Below the pieces are notes generated by a model that saw only the letters and a list, made by a program, of their open reading frames with translations, did not search any database and was not told where the DNA came from. Shown here piece after piece: positions 45,077 through 54,180 of a DNA stretch of 64,000 nt (position 1 is the stretch's first letter; the number at the start of each line of letters is the position of its first letter). The stretch covers positions 2,934,574-2,998,573 of the forward strand of contig NZ_CM003594.1 of the NCBI RefSeq assembly GCF_001435295.1, read 5' to 3'. Source of the DNA: Psychrobacter sp. P11F6 (lineage in GTDB: Bacteria; Pseudomonadota; Gammaproteobacteria; Pseudomonadales; Moraxellaceae). The position numbers and the translations under genes are program-made.

Positions 45077-45570
45077 GATATGGTAAACTTTTTTGGATAA
45101 GAGAAATTAAAAAAACAAGGCTATCCCTCATTTTTTGGCGAATTTAAAAAAACTATAATAGTGCGTATCTTAACAAGTATGTATTGAATTTAAGTACCAT
45201 AACCCGACACCTCTGTTGTTGCCTAAAATAGCATTTACAACAAGATTTGGTTACTTAAAAACTGCTGTCTCAAATACTAATACTCAGGATAATCTACGGC
45301 ACATTTGGTAAGCGGTGACTGAGAGCATTGTTGTAAATATCATCATGAATACAGACCGCTTATCTTATCTACTATATCACCATAATAAGTCTTATAGCGT
45401 TAGTAGATTTATAAATTTATCATAATAATCACATTCAATTTCAAATGATTTTTCAATGATTGCTGCCATCTTTAATCGACGGTGATACTTTGCGCGTCAT
45501 CTATAGGCGCTGCCGAGTAAAGCTGCTATTATTCCCAATCTTATATGAGCATACAAGGGACCATTGAGCC
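45077..45570. other. 494-bp divergent spacer between ytjB-like gene and serB
   Basis: AT-rich intergenic DNA holding the promoters of both flanking genes. No open frame with coding character, hairpin or repeat is apparent. Confidence 0.35.
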
Positions 45571-46761
45571 ATGCCACACAATACATCTTACTCGTTACCA
45601 AAAGACAGCAAAGCATGGCAACAAGCCGTTGACTCTATTGCGTCACTGTTACCAGATAACACGAACTTACAAGATTTTGATGCGCTACAGTCCCTGCCAG
45701 TTTTTGCTCTTATTGTTGTGCTACCGACCAAAGTATCGACGCTTGATATCCACCAGTATGTGCAATCATGGGTCGATGAACAGCCAAGCTGGCATTTGGT
45801 CACCGTCGCTGAAGATACTGATGCCAGTTTTGTCAATATTACCGTTTCTGATACAGAGCCAACGGCAGCAAACGCACAGCGCTTGCCTTTTACCCAAGCA
45901 CAAGTATTCCGATATTTGTTGGTACCAGTCACTGATACGCTCATGCATCCTGGCAAAAAAACCGCAGCAGCTCACATCATTGATGATCAGCTGACCACGC
46001 GCTTGCGTCATGACTTGACCGAAGCTTATAACGATAGTCATCAAGCGAGCAGTGCTGAACGCTTGGATATTGTCGATTGCCACATTTTATCAGTCGGTCA
46101 TATGCTACGTACCCACAAGCTTGCCTGCTTTGATATGGATTCCACCTTAATCGAGCAAGAAGTCATCGTTGAGTTGGCAAAAACAGCGGGTATCGGCGAA
46201 GAAGTCGAAGCCATTACGGAAGCGGCAATGCGCGGTGAGATGGATTTTGATGAATCTTTTGCCCAGCGTGTAGCCTTATTGAAAGGTATCTCGACCGATG
46301 TGCTGGATGATATCTGCAGCCGCTTAACGCTATCAATGGGCGCTCGCACTACCATCAGTGCACTAAAGGCTTTGGGCTACCATACCGTACTGGTATCAGG
46401 CGGCTTTACCTACTTTGCGCGCTATATCGCTGAGCAATTAGGCATTGACGAGGTTCACGCCAACGCGCTAGATATCGACGAAGGGGAAGTCACTGGTCAC
46501 GTACAGCTGCCCATCGTCAATGGTGCCAAAAAAGCAGCGATCGTTGAGCATACTGCGGAGCGCTTAGGCATCGAGATGTCACAAGTGGTCTGTATCGGTG
46601 ACGGTGCCAATGATTTACCGATGATGGCCATTGCAGACCTAGGCGTCGCCTATCATGCTAAGCCCATTGTCCAAGCACGTGCTGATGCCGCCATCAATGT
46701 CACAGGGCTTGAAGGCATACTTTATGCCCTTGGTTATCCAGCACTTGCGCCTGCTGAGTAA
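45571..46761 (+). CDS. serB: Phosphoserine phosphatase SerB
   Basis: Catalyses the last step of serine synthesis, dephosphorylating O-phosphoserine. The HAD catalytic domain has CFDMDSTLIEQE (nucleophile Asp188, Asp190), VSGGFTYFA, and GDGANDLPMM (about 333-341). The N-terminal 170 residues resemble an ACT-like regulatory region, larger than in E. coli SerB (total 396 against 322). That is usual for the Pseudomonas/Acinetobacter type. GGGACC/TGAG lies upstream of the ATG. It is divergent from the ytjB-like gene, a conserved pairing. Confidence 0.95.
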   Translation: MPHNTSYSLPKDSKAWQQAVDSIASLLPDNTNLQDFDALQSLPVFALIVVLPTKVSTLDIHQYVQSWVDEQPSWHLVTVAEDTDASFVNITVSDTEPTAANAQRLPFTQAQVFRYLLVPVTDTLMHPGKKTAAAHIIDDQLTTRLRHDLTEAYNDSHQASSAERLDIVDCHILSVGHMLRTHKLACFDMDSTLIEQEVIVELAKTAGIGEEVEAITEAAMRGEMDFDESFAQRVALLKGISTDVLDDICSRLTLSMGARTTISALKALGYHTVLVSGGFTYFARYIAEQLGIDEVHANALDIDEGEVTGHVQLPIVNGAKKAAIVEHTAERLGIEMSQVVCIGDGANDLPMMAIADLGVAYHAKPIVQARADAAINVTGLEGILYALGYPALAPAE

Positions 46762-46835
46762 CGACTACACTCGCAACACCATACCATGGAGCTAGGTTAG
46801 TGTTTTTAACATTAATCTGGCTTTTATGTCTTATT

Positions 46836-46883
46836 ACATTGCGACATTGCGACATTGCGACATTGCGACATTGCGACATTGCG
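46836..46883. repeat. Six tandem copies of an 8-bp unit (ACATTGCG)
   Basis: Six perfect head-to-tail copies, 48 bp, followed by a partial ACA. It lies in the 208-bp spacer between serB and the DUF368 gene, ending 86 bp before the likely start codon. The unit is not a multiple of 3. The repeat could therefore vary by slipped-strand mispairing and change promoter spacing, or the frame of the upstream in-frame extension. Confidence 0.9.
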
Positions 46884-46969
46884 ACAGTCAATTTTCGTAT
46901 CACTGTCCTAGCATACTTAGCGGCATCGCATTAACTTTCACTGTGTTTTTAAATAAAAAAGGATTGTCC

Positions 46970-47965
46970 ATGACGGCATCACCATCACCGCGGCAAAATG
47001 AGCCGTCAGCGCCACAACCACTGGATAAGAGCAGCACTGCTGCATCCTCCGATAGTCCAAAGCAACTATTTGGGGTTTATATCAGAGGAATGGCCATGGG
47101 GGCAGCGGATATCGTACCGGGTGTCTCTGGCGGTACCATTGCGCTGATTGCCGGTATTTATGAGCGCTTGATTAACGCCCTGAGTAGCATCGGCCCCAAT
47201 CTCTGGCAGATATTTCGACAGGAAGGCGGAATCAAAGGTTTGGTTTCGGTGTGGCGACAAGTTGATGCAACTTTTTTGTTATTTTTGTTATTGGGAATCG
47301 CCACCAGTTTTACTACTTTAGCAGGTATTATCAAGCATCTATTGGATAATCAACCGTTATTTATTTGGTCGTTCTTTTTTGGACTGGTTGTCGCAACGGT
47401 ATTTATATTATTGAGTGAGATTCAGCGTTGGAATATAGGGCGAGCAGCACTCTTCGTGACTGGTCTTGTTGCCGCTGTGGTCATTAGCAGCTTACCATTA
47501 CTCACGACCACACCAAGCTTGCCTTATTTGTTTTTTGCAGGAGCAGTCGCTATTTGTGCCATGATCCTGCCCGGTATATCGGGGTCTTTTATTTTATTAC
47601 TATTAGGTGCTTATGACGCAGTATTAGAAGCCGTACATAGCCTTAACTTCACGATAATTTTCACGGTCATTGCGGGTATGGCGACGGGATTGTTATTATT
47701 TACTCGCGCACTTAAATGGCTATTGTCTCGCTACTATCAAGCAACTTTGGCCTTGCTCACAGGTTTTATCGCAGGCTCGCTTGTGAAAGTATGGCCATGG
47801 AAAGTAGATGCGTTAGGCGCGCTTAATAGTGACGCGATCAACAACGTGATGCCATGGCAATATCCTACCGGTCCACATTGGCTAATCACTGTAGGACTGA
47901 TGCTGCTAGGCGCGATTTTAGTCTCACTATTGTCTTGGTGGGGCACTCGTAGCAATCGCGCTTAA
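46970..47965 (+). CDS. DUF368 membrane protein (PopT-type undecaprenyl-phosphate translocase family)
   Basis: A 331-residue inner-membrane protein with the DUF368 signature IRGMAMGAADIVPGVSGGTIALIAGIYERLI (about residues 40-70) and a second inverted copy near CAMILPGISGSFILLLLGAYD. DUF368 proteins have been shown in other bacteria to help recycle the cell-wall carrier undecaprenyl phosphate across the membrane. I start at ATG 46970, preceded by AAAGGAT, leaving a polar N-terminus (MTASPSP...). The frame stays open upstream through the 8-bp repeat to an ATG at 46826, which would add 48 odd residues (IATLRHCD repeated). Confidence 0.88.
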   Translation: MTASPSPRQNEPSAPQPLDKSSTAASSDSPKQLFGVYIRGMAMGAADIVPGVSGGTIALIAGIYERLINALSSIGPNLWQIFRQEGGIKGLVSVWRQVDATFLLFLLLGIATSFTTLAGIIKHLLDNQPLFIWSFFFGLVVATVFILLSEIQRWNIGRAALFVTGLVAAVVISSLPLLTTTPSLPYLFFAGAVAICAMILPGISGSFILLLLGAYDAVLEAVHSLNFTIIFTVIAGMATGLLLFTRALKWLLSRYYQATLALLTGFIAGSLVKVWPWKVDALGALNSDAINNVMPWQYPTGPHWLITVGLMLLGAILVSLLSWWGTRSNRA

Positions 47966-48204
47966 CCCTACCTTAAACCTGCATCAGTCTCTTTTTAAAA
48001 CCCGAAAACCCTCCTATACACTCTTAATAATAAGCGCCCATCCTTGCGGCGCTTGTGCTTAAACCTTGCCATACAAAACCATCAAAATGTGCTAAAAAAC
48101 CAAACGTCAACGGTTGTCGCAAAGTCGCCTGTCCCCTCTTTAGCTTTGTTCCCCAAACTTTCATAATGACCCTATTGGAATTCACCTTATGAATAGCGAG
48201 ATGA

Positions 48205-48606
48205 ATGATGTTACTGACTATATTTTCGGTTATTGGTATAGAAACGTGGAGCACGGCGGCACTGTTTGGTTATAGCTTGCTGGCAGGCTTGATTTTAGCG
48301 CTTGCCTTATCCTCACAGCGCTGGCTGCTCTGGTATCTATTTGGTGGTATGGCATATTGGCTAGCGGTTGAGGCGATTCAAAGCATTGTGGCGGGTCGTC
48401 CCATGCTATCAGAGCTGTCAGAATGGCACAGCTATATCATCGCCATGGGCATCAGTTGGTTGCCTTTAGCGTGCTGGGTGCTGTATCGGGCACTACGTTA
48501 CGAGGATGTCAGTCAATCCGTTCAGCAGCAGCGTCAATTGGAAGCGGCACGTTATATCGAGCACACGCCTGTTTATGATGACGACTACCAACCGCGCTTC
48601 CACTGA
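48205..48606 (+). CDS. Small membrane protein of unknown function
   Basis: A 133-residue protein with three hydrophobic segments (about residues 3-37, 43-60 and 77-97) and a polar tail with RQLEAARYIEHTPVYDDDYQPRFH. No family recognised. Two ATGs (48205 and 48208) are preceded by GCGAGA. It follows the DUF368 gene by about 240 bp on the same strand. A 7-bp stem (48032-48054) without a T-run lies between them. Confidence 0.62.
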   Translation: MMLLTIFSVIGIETWSTAALFGYSLLAGLILALALSSQRWLLWYLFGGMAYWLAVEAIQSIVAGRPMLSELSEWHSYIIAMGISWLPLACWVLYRALRYEDVSQSVQQQRQLEAARYIEHTPVYDDDYQPRFH

Positions 48607-49008
48607 TAGAGTCGCGCTTATATCAACGAGCGACGCTGTTAGGTTGACTCATTTTCTGTTTGCAGTACTTTTACTTACCTCTTATATAGCCTGTATTACA
48701 TTATCTTTATCCGACTGTATCTCGTACAAAAATTACGATTAACCTGCCGTCAAATTCGCTCAATCTAGCATAGGTAGTGCGAGCATTCATTTTCGTTGCT
48801 ATTCTCTTTTCTACTGTCATTTTTATAAATATTAACAACTTATTTTAATCAAGATGACGTCATTGAATGTTACAAGATACTTAACGCTCTCTACGTAACT
48901 CCTAAAGAATAGCAACCTCTCTATCGTTTATAATCTAGTTATATATTTGTCGCAAAAATTGTTATAAAGTACGCATTATTTTGCGTCTCATTCTTTAGGA
49001 GTTCGATT
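48607..49008. other. 402-bp spacer before the SCP2 gene
   Basis: AT-rich. A TATAAT at 48929-48934 could be the -10 of the SCP2 gene, but there is no good -35. No gene or terminator is obvious. Confidence 0.35.
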
Positions 49009-49515
49009 ATGTTTACTGTTCCTGTATTAGATATTAAATCTGATCCGTTAGATGTGCTATTGGCTGTGATTGGCTATCGTTTGTCCATGCTTGCTGATAG
49101 TGATAACGAAGATGTAAAAGCACTATTTGCTGATCGCAATGTGACGATTGAGCTTGCCAGCACTGAAGCGGATATCGCCCGTTATTTTGTCTTTGATAAT
49201 GGTAGCTTCAGCCAATACAGTGGTCATGCTAAAAAAGCAGACCTCACCATCAATTTCAAGGATTCGATGACAGGTGTTAAGCTTTTGACCAAAGGCAATC
49301 TTCCTGCCTTTATGACTGCTGTACAAGAAGGCAACCTCAGCATCGAAGGCGATTACAGCCTAATGATGTGGTTCAATAAACTTGCTAAGCATATCGTGCC
49401 AGCTATTCCAGAAGAATGTAAACCTTATATCCAAAAAGCCAAGCCTTATGCTTATAAAGCACAAAAACTTGCCAACCATTGGATTGGGGTTGCTAAGCAC
49501 AAACTTGGCAAATAA
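49009..49515 (+). CDS. SCP2 sterol-binding-domain protein
   Basis: A 168-residue cytosolic protein with a strong AGGAG site. Residues 10 to about 125 form an SCP2-like lipid-binding fold (VTIELASTEADIARYFVFDNGSF, ADLTINFKDSMTGVKLLTKG, NLPAFMTAVQEGNLSIEGDYSLMMWFNKL). The C-terminus is Lys/Tyr-rich (IQKAKPYAYKAQKLANHW). Single-domain bacterial SCP2 proteins may bind lipids or aid ubiquinone synthesis (compare UbiJ). Nothing ubiquinone-related is adjacent here. Confidence 0.83.
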   Translation: MFTVPVLDIKSDPLDVLLAVIGYRLSMLADSDNEDVKALFADRNVTIELASTEADIARYFVFDNGSFSQYSGHAKKADLTINFKDSMTGVKLLTKGNLPAFMTAVQEGNLSIEGDYSLMMWFNKLAKHIVPAIPEECKPYIQKAKPYAYKAQKLANHWIGVAKHKLGK

Positions 49516-49605
49516 TGACGTAAATAGAGCGACGTAAATAAAGAAAACAGATCACAATTATTTAGCGCTCAGTTACTTTACTCTTTCGCAGTGCTCTGAT
49601 TTTCT

Positions 49606-49642
49606 AAAAAGGTTGCGGTATACTATATCGCAGCCTTTTTTA
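49606..49642 (+). terminator. Rho-independent terminator
   Basis: AAAAAGGTTGCG pairs with CGCAGCCTTTTT (one G-U-type mismatch) around a short loop, T-run following. It is placed between the SCP2 gene and bioB. Confidence 0.85.
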
Positions 49643-49733
49643 TTACCTAAAATTTTATGGCTTTACACACAACTCTTTTAACCCCTATTCTCTTCAAAAT
49701 GATTGTTTCAAAAACTATTATAAAAGGAATTAT

Positions 49734-50912
49734 ATGATGGCAGGATTACTTAACATCTCAGAGCCTAATGCCAGTAGCCCCACTGACACGTTCAATAATA
49801 AAAATAACAGCCACAGCGGCTTGAACAATGACTTTTTAAACAACTTAACAATGGATGCCACCACAGCCAACCAAAAAACCACTCATAAACATAACCGCGA
49901 AGAAATCGCCGAACTGTTTGATTTGCCATTGATGGATTTGTTGTTGCAAGCGCAAACGATACATCGGGCGCACTTCACTGCCAATGAAGTACAAATCAGT
50001 ACTTTGTTGTCGATCAAAACAGGTAACTGCCCCGAAGATTGTGGCTACTGCTCGCAATCAGGTCACCACCGCGACACGACTAAATTACAAGCAGAGAAAC
50101 GCATAGAAGTCGATAAAGTCATTGCTGCGGCCAAACGTGCCAAAGCCAGTGGCTCGTCACGCTTTTGTATGGGTGCAGCATGGAAACATCCAAGCGCCAA
50201 AGACATGCCCTATGTGGTTGAGCTGATCAAAGAAGTCAAGGCATTGGGACTTGAAACCTGTATGACCCTTGGTATGCTAGATACCAATCAAGCGACGCAA
50301 CTGGCAGATGCTGGACTCGATTATTACAATCATAACCTAGATACCTCACGTCGTTATTATGAGCAAGTCGTCAGCACGCGTAGCTATGACGAGCGCTTGG
50401 ATACGATAGACAACGTGCGCAACTCAGGCATCAACGTCTGTAGCGGCAATATCGTCGGTATGGGTGAAAGCCGTGATGACCGTATCGATTGGGTACATGA
50501 GCTGCTAAAAATGCCCAAAGCGCCAGAGTCAATTCCGGTCAACCTACTTGTGCCCATTAAAGGCACACCAATTGGTGATAAAGTATTGGCAGAAGGTCAA
50601 CTGTCAGTGATTGAATGGATTCGTACTATTGCCGTAGCACGTATTTGCTGCCCGACCAGCTATGTGCGTTTGTCTGCTGGCCGCGAAAGCCTATCCGACT
50701 CTGAGCAAGCCTTGGCATTTATGGCAGGTGCCAACTCATTTTTTTATGGCGATAAACTGCTGACTACTGGCAATGCAAGCCAATCAGGCGATGACAGACT
50801 CATGCGTGAGCTTGGTCTAACAAAGCAATTTGCCGCGCCAAGAGCGCCCAAAGTATTGCCTGTGATGGATGCGATGAGTGGTCATCAATCGCAAGTGGTG
50901 ATGGCAGAGTAG
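49734..50912 (+). CDS. bioB: Biotin synthase BioB
   Basis: A radical SAM enzyme that inserts sulfur into dethiobiotin. It has the radical-SAM cluster motif Cx3Cx2C at Cys99, Cys103 and Cys106 ([11 protein letters not shown]). Other family segments are [44 protein letters not shown] and VPIKGTP; the [2Fe-2S] ligands are among the conserved Cys and Arg. Length is 392 residues, about 45 longer than E. coli BioB, because of an Asn/Ser-rich N-terminal extension before [17 protein letters not shown] precedes the tandem ATGs. No other bio gene is in the window. hemJ follows after 86 bp. Confidence 0.96.
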   Translation: MMAGLLNISEPNASSPTDTFNNKNNSHSGLNNDFLNNLTMDATTANQKTTHKHNREEIAELFDLPLMDLLLQAQTIHRAHFTANEVQISTLLSIKTGNCPEDCGYCSQSGHHRDTTKLQAEKRIEVDKVIAAAKRAKASGSSRFCMGAAWKHPSAKDMPYVVELIKEVKALGLETCMTLGMLDTNQATQLADAGLDYYNHNLDTSRRYYEQVVSTRSYDERLDTIDNVRNSGINVCSGNIVGMGESRDDRIDWVHELLKMPKAPESIPVNLLVPIKGTPIGDKVLAEGQLSVIEWIRTIAVARICCPTSYVRLSAGRESLSDSEQALAFMAGANSFFYGDKLLTTGNASQSGDDRLMRELGLTKQFAAPRAPKVLPVMDAMSGHQSQVVMAE

Positions 50913-50998
50913 CGTTTTTTATCGCTACCATTATTGGATAATCTGCGCTAAGCTTGCCGACATTATTGATGATAAAATATTAAATCGTAAGAGAGAAT

Positions 50999-51436
50999 AT
51001 GATGGCAGATTATTTCAATTGGATTAAAGCGGCACATATTATATCGATGGTCTGCTGGTTTGCGGCGATATTTTATTTGCCACGCTTATTTGTCTATCAT
51101 GCGATGAGTGACGACAGCATCAGCCACGAGCGCTTTGCTATTATGGAGCGCAAGCTCTATCGCGGTATCATGACGCCATCGATGATAGCCACATGGGTCT
51201 TCGGTCTATGGATGTTGGGGCTAGGTTGGGAGGTGTATAAAACCCAAGGCTGGTTACACGTCAAGCTATTATTAGTGGTGCTACTCTCTGGTTATCATGG
51301 TGCTTGTGGCTTTTATCGTAAAAAGCTAATAGATAATCCGCATTATAAGACGCATAAATTTTGGCGCTGGTTTAACGAAGTACCAGTGTTTGCTTTAGTC
51401 ATTATCGTCATCTTAGTAGTAGTAAAGCCCTTCTAA
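50999..51436 (+). CDS. hemJ: Protoporphyrinogen oxidase HemJ
   Basis: A 145-residue membrane protein of the HemJ/CopD type with four helices: WIKAAHIISMVCWFAAIFYLPRLFVYH (the conserved His and Arg), YRGIMTPSMIATWVFGLW, WLHVKLLLVVLLSGYHGACG, and FRWFNEVPVFALVIIVILVVVKPF-like ending. HemJ oxidises protoporphyrinogen IX to protoporphyrin IX in haem synthesis where HemG and HemY are missing. GAGAGAAT lies before tandem ATGs. It is probably co-transcribed with bioB. A long hairpin terminator follows. Confidence 0.92.
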   Translation: MMADYFNWIKAAHIISMVCWFAAIFYLPRLFVYHAMSDDSISHERFAIMERKLYRGIMTPSMIATWVFGLWMLGLGWEVYKTQGWLHVKLLLVVLLSGYHGACGFYRKKLIDNPHYKTHKFWRWFNEVPVFALVIIVILVVVKPF

Positions 51437-51488
51437 AATCCAGTAAACAGGCTAGTAACTGATTTTTAGATCTGAACACCTCTAAACT

Positions 51489-51531
51489 AAAAGCGTCCGT
51501 TACTTATTAAAGTAACGGACGCTTTTTTTAG
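51489..51531. terminator. Strong bidirectional terminator
   Basis: A perfect 17-bp stem (AAAAGCGTCCGTTACTT and complement) with a 4-nt loop, flanked by A- and T-runs. It lies between the convergent hemJ and the exported-protein gene. Confidence 0.93.
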
Positions 51532-51551
51532 GACATCATAAATATGACACC

Positions 51552-52322
51552 TTAAACACTAGGGCGCATGATTTGATAGACATTACTCAAATCATAAACA
51601 CGGTAACGCGCAGGTTCGCGGCGGTTTTCGCCCGCATAGCTGAGGATTAGCGCTTGCTTTGCGCGCTCATCAACCCAGCCAACAAACAGTCCACTATGCT
51701 CGACGCCATTGTAGCCATGATTGATATAATAGAGCCAATCCCCAACTTCAATCTCGCCACTATTGGCATACGGACCTTGACCATAAGTACCTTTATGAAT
51801 GGTATCGCGTGTCACCCCGGCGCGTTTAAACACGGCATTGAGATAGTCCCAGCAGCCACCTTGAATGATCGCACGCTCGTTCAGCGCCATCTTGCGTGCG
51901 GTGCTAACCACTTCACGTGCAGCCAAACTACTCTGCATCTCCGCACTGCTCAGTAACGGTAAATACTCGCTATCGACATTATCATAATTACCCGATAAAA
52001 AAGCGGGCATCACTGCTGGCGCTTGACGCACTACTTCAGGATAACGATAGGATGTCTGAATCACTGGTGGAGTACTGGCAGAATTTGAGCGATAAGTTCC
52101 TGCACGTTGAATGGTAGAACGCGTGCTGACTTTTGCAGAGGGCACGGCTGAGTATGATGGTGTATAGCGAGCACTAAAATCAGATTGCACAGATTTTTGG
52201 GCGATCAGCGCACTCATACTATCGGCATGAGCCTGACCCACTAGGCCAACGGTAAACAATAAAAGACTGCACGACGCGGTAACCGACGACGACATAGACA
52301 ATGACACAGGCAAACGCGACAT
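51552..52322 (-). CDS. Exported protein with a Cys/His (CHAP- or NlpC/P60-like) domain
   Basis: A 256-residue protein. The true start is ATG 52322 with AAGGAG upstream; a Sec signal ends at AHA (about residue 33). A low-complexity Ser/Tyr/Arg stretch follows to about 110. The last 120 residues form a compact domain: GCWDYLNAVFKRAG (candidate nucleophile Cys), EVGDWLYYINHGYNGVEHSGLFVGW (candidate His) and ALILSYAGENRR. This Cys-GDW-xxx-HSGxF layout resembles CHAP/NlpC-type cysteine peptidases or amidases that act on peptidoglycan. I do not recognise a named family; the enzyme role is inference. Confidence 0.7.
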   Translation of the reverse strand: MSRLPVSLSMSSSVTASCSLLLFTVGLVGQAHADSMSALIAQKSVQSDFSARYTPSYSAVPSAKVSTRSTIQRAGTYRSNSASTPPVIQTSYRYPEVVRQAPAVMPAFLSGNYDNVDSEYLPLLSSAEMQSSLAAREVVSTARKMALNERAIIQGGCWDYLNAVFKRAGVTRDTIHKGTYGQGPYANSGEIEVGDWLYYINHGYNGVEHSGLFVGWVDERAKQALILSYAGENRREPARYRVYDLSNVYQIMRPSV

Positions 52323-52653
52323 GACCAACTCCTTGTCAATAAAATATAAATGACAACATAAACCATAATAATAGGATGTTCTAATCTTACTTATAAACCA
52401 TTTAGACATGACGCTGCAAGCATTATTCGGCTCAAATAGCCGATAAAAGGTATAAAAATGCAGACTAATGGTTAGATAAGAAGAGCACGTAGAAAAACGA
52501 TGGAGAGCTGGCGCTAAATAAAAAGGAAATAGAATAAGCAGTGTTTAGATTAAATCCTGCGTAGATAACAAATTGCTGAAATAAAATATTACTGAGAGAA
52601 AGCCACTTAGGTTTTTATAGCCCAATCCAGTAGATAATAAGCTAAGAAATAAG
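52323..52653. other. 331-bp spacer
   Basis: AT-rich DNA between two minus-strand genes. It should hold the promoter of the exported protein gene. No gene, hairpin or repeat is evident. Confidence 0.35.
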
Positions 52654-53145
52654 CTAATCGTTACTCATTTTGATATTCACATGGCGCTTGCCCAATGCTT
52701 GACCTTGCAAAATAGCTTTGGCAGCGGTTGCCTCTTGGATACTATCAAAGCCGCTAATATGGTATTTGCGTATATCATCACAATCAACAATCTGTAATTG
52801 CTCACCAATAAGCATGATTTTATCACCGTCGGTCAACTGAATATGCTGACGCTTACCTTGATTGTCATGCACCAGCTCACCCGCACGCAGCCACAAGATG
52901 CCGCTGCTGATAACGCCAGCCATGGCTTTTTTCTGTTGTTGGCGTTTTCGATTAAATATAAAACTACCAATAATCAGTAGCGCCAATGCCCCTATAGCCA
53001 AGCGCTCAGGCAGCAGACTCATTGCCAAAGCAACCGCCACTGCCCCAACCAATAATGCTGAGCCAAACCAAAACATGCCATCATCAGTCGTTTTTGGCTG
53101 ATCTTGTAGCGTGATTTTGGCACCATCGTCGGTCAGCTTGAGCAT
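52654..53145 (-). CDS. Two-helix membrane protein of unknown function
   Basis: A 163-residue protein. It has a short polar start (MLKLTDDGAKITLQDQP), two adjacent membrane helices (about 24-43 and 47-66) with a basic stop (NRKRQQQKK), then a soluble beta-rich domain of about 95 residues. The domain resembles a small PH-like or DUF3592-type fold (SGILWLRAGELVHDN, DKIMLIGEQLQIVDCDD). I do not recognise the family. It lies 78 bp after rph on the same strand. Confidence 0.6.
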   Translation of the reverse strand: MLKLTDDGAKITLQDQPKTTDDGMFWFGSALLVGAVAVALAMSLLPERLAIGALALLIIGSFIFNRKRQQQKKAMAGVISSGILWLRAGELVHDNQGKRQHIQLTDGDKIMLIGEQLQIVDCDDIRKYHISGFDSIQEATAAKAILQGQALGKRHVNIKMSND

Positions 53146-53222
53146 GCATGACTACCTGTTACAGAGTAATAAGAAAGTAAGAATTTACTGAAAATACGAT
53201 GAGCAAGTAGTCATCAATAGGA

Positions 53223-53939
53223 CTACCAACCCAAGGCTGTTTTTTGCATGGCAATCAGCTCAGCGATGCCTTTTTCGGCAAGAATCAACATATCGTCGGC
53301 TTGAGCACGAGTAAATGGCTTTTCTTCCGCTGTTCCTTGTAGCTCAATAAATTCGCCTTTTTGGGTCATAACCACATTCAAATCGGTATCACAGCTGGCA
53401 TCTTCTTCGTAGTTTAAATCTAGATACGCTTTGCCGTCTTTCATACCAACAGAGACCGCAGCGACCAAACCAATCAGTGGATCTGCCTTGAGTTTTTTGC
53501 TTTTTTGGATACTCTCTAATGCATCGATAAGCGCAATAGCAGCCCCTGTCACACTAGCAGTACGAGTACCGCCATCGGCTTGCAAAACATCACAATCAAG
53601 ATAAATGGTATTTTCACCCAGCTTACTCAGGTCAATCATCGCTCGTAAGCTACGACCAATCAAACGCTGGATTTCTTGGGTACGGCCTGATTGTTTACCA
53701 CGTGCCGCTTCACGTTGGTTACGAGTATTGGTCGCGCGTGGCAACATACCATATTCAGCAGTGATCCAGCCTTTGCCTTTACCTTTGAGCCAACGCGGAA
53801 CGCCAGATTCAACACTAGCGGTACACAATACTTTGGTATCACCAAAGCTGACTAACACTGACCCTTCGGCATGCTTAGTATAATGGCGCTCAAAGCTGAT
53901 CGAGCGAAGTTGGTCAAGCTCACGATTGTCAATACGCAT
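53223..53939 (-). CDS. rph: Ribonuclease PH
   Basis: A phosphorolytic exoribonuclease that trims tRNA 3' ends using inorganic phosphate. The 238-residue protein is standard throughout. It has [44 protein letters not shown], the phosphate-binding Arg region around [49 protein letters not shown] (catalytic [13 protein letters not shown] segment), and [24 protein letters not shown] precedes the ATG. Unlike the E. coli K-12 gene there is no frameshift. Confidence 0.96.
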   Translation of the reverse strand: MRIDNRELDQLRSISFERHYTKHAEGSVLVSFGDTKVLCTASVESGVPRWLKGKGKGWITAEYGMLPRATNTRNQREAARGKQSGRTQEIQRLIGRSLRAMIDLSKLGENTIYLDCDVLQADGGTRTASVTGAAIALIDALESIQKSKKLKADPLIGLVAAVSVGMKDGKAYLDLNYEEDASCDTDLNVVMTQKGEFIELQGTAEEKPFTRAQADDMLILAEKGIAELIAMQKTALGW

Positions 53940-54097
53940 AAAAATCCCTAGTACAATGTTTTAAAGGCGGTGTCATAAAATGAGGTGTCTGTCATTATGT
54001 GGCTAACCATCATTTATCAAGCAAACTATTAACAAGCTAAAATAAATAATGATTGGATGCCATAGCAGACGTAAATATGGAGATATCCTAACGTGGC

Positions 54098-54138
54098 AGC
54101 GGCGCAATAGCAAGATTCGTTCGAGCTATTGCGCCGCT
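54098..54138. repeat. 14-bp perfect hairpin without T-run
   Basis: AGCGGCGCAATAGC and its exact complement around a 13-nt loop, 40 bp after the end of fadD. It is GC-rich compared with its surroundings. No T-run follows in either direction, so it may be a REP-like element or transcript-end stabiliser rather than a classical terminator. Confidence 0.6.
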
Positions 54139-54180
54139 ACTTTAGCCAGTCATTGGCTTAACAAAGAAATAGCACCAACT

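Noticed and set aside
46826..46969. N-terminal extension of the DUF368 protein through the 8-bp repeat
   Set aside because: The repeated IATLRHCD peptide has no family counterpart, and ATG 46970 has a proper ribosome binding site; kept only as a finding about the repeat.
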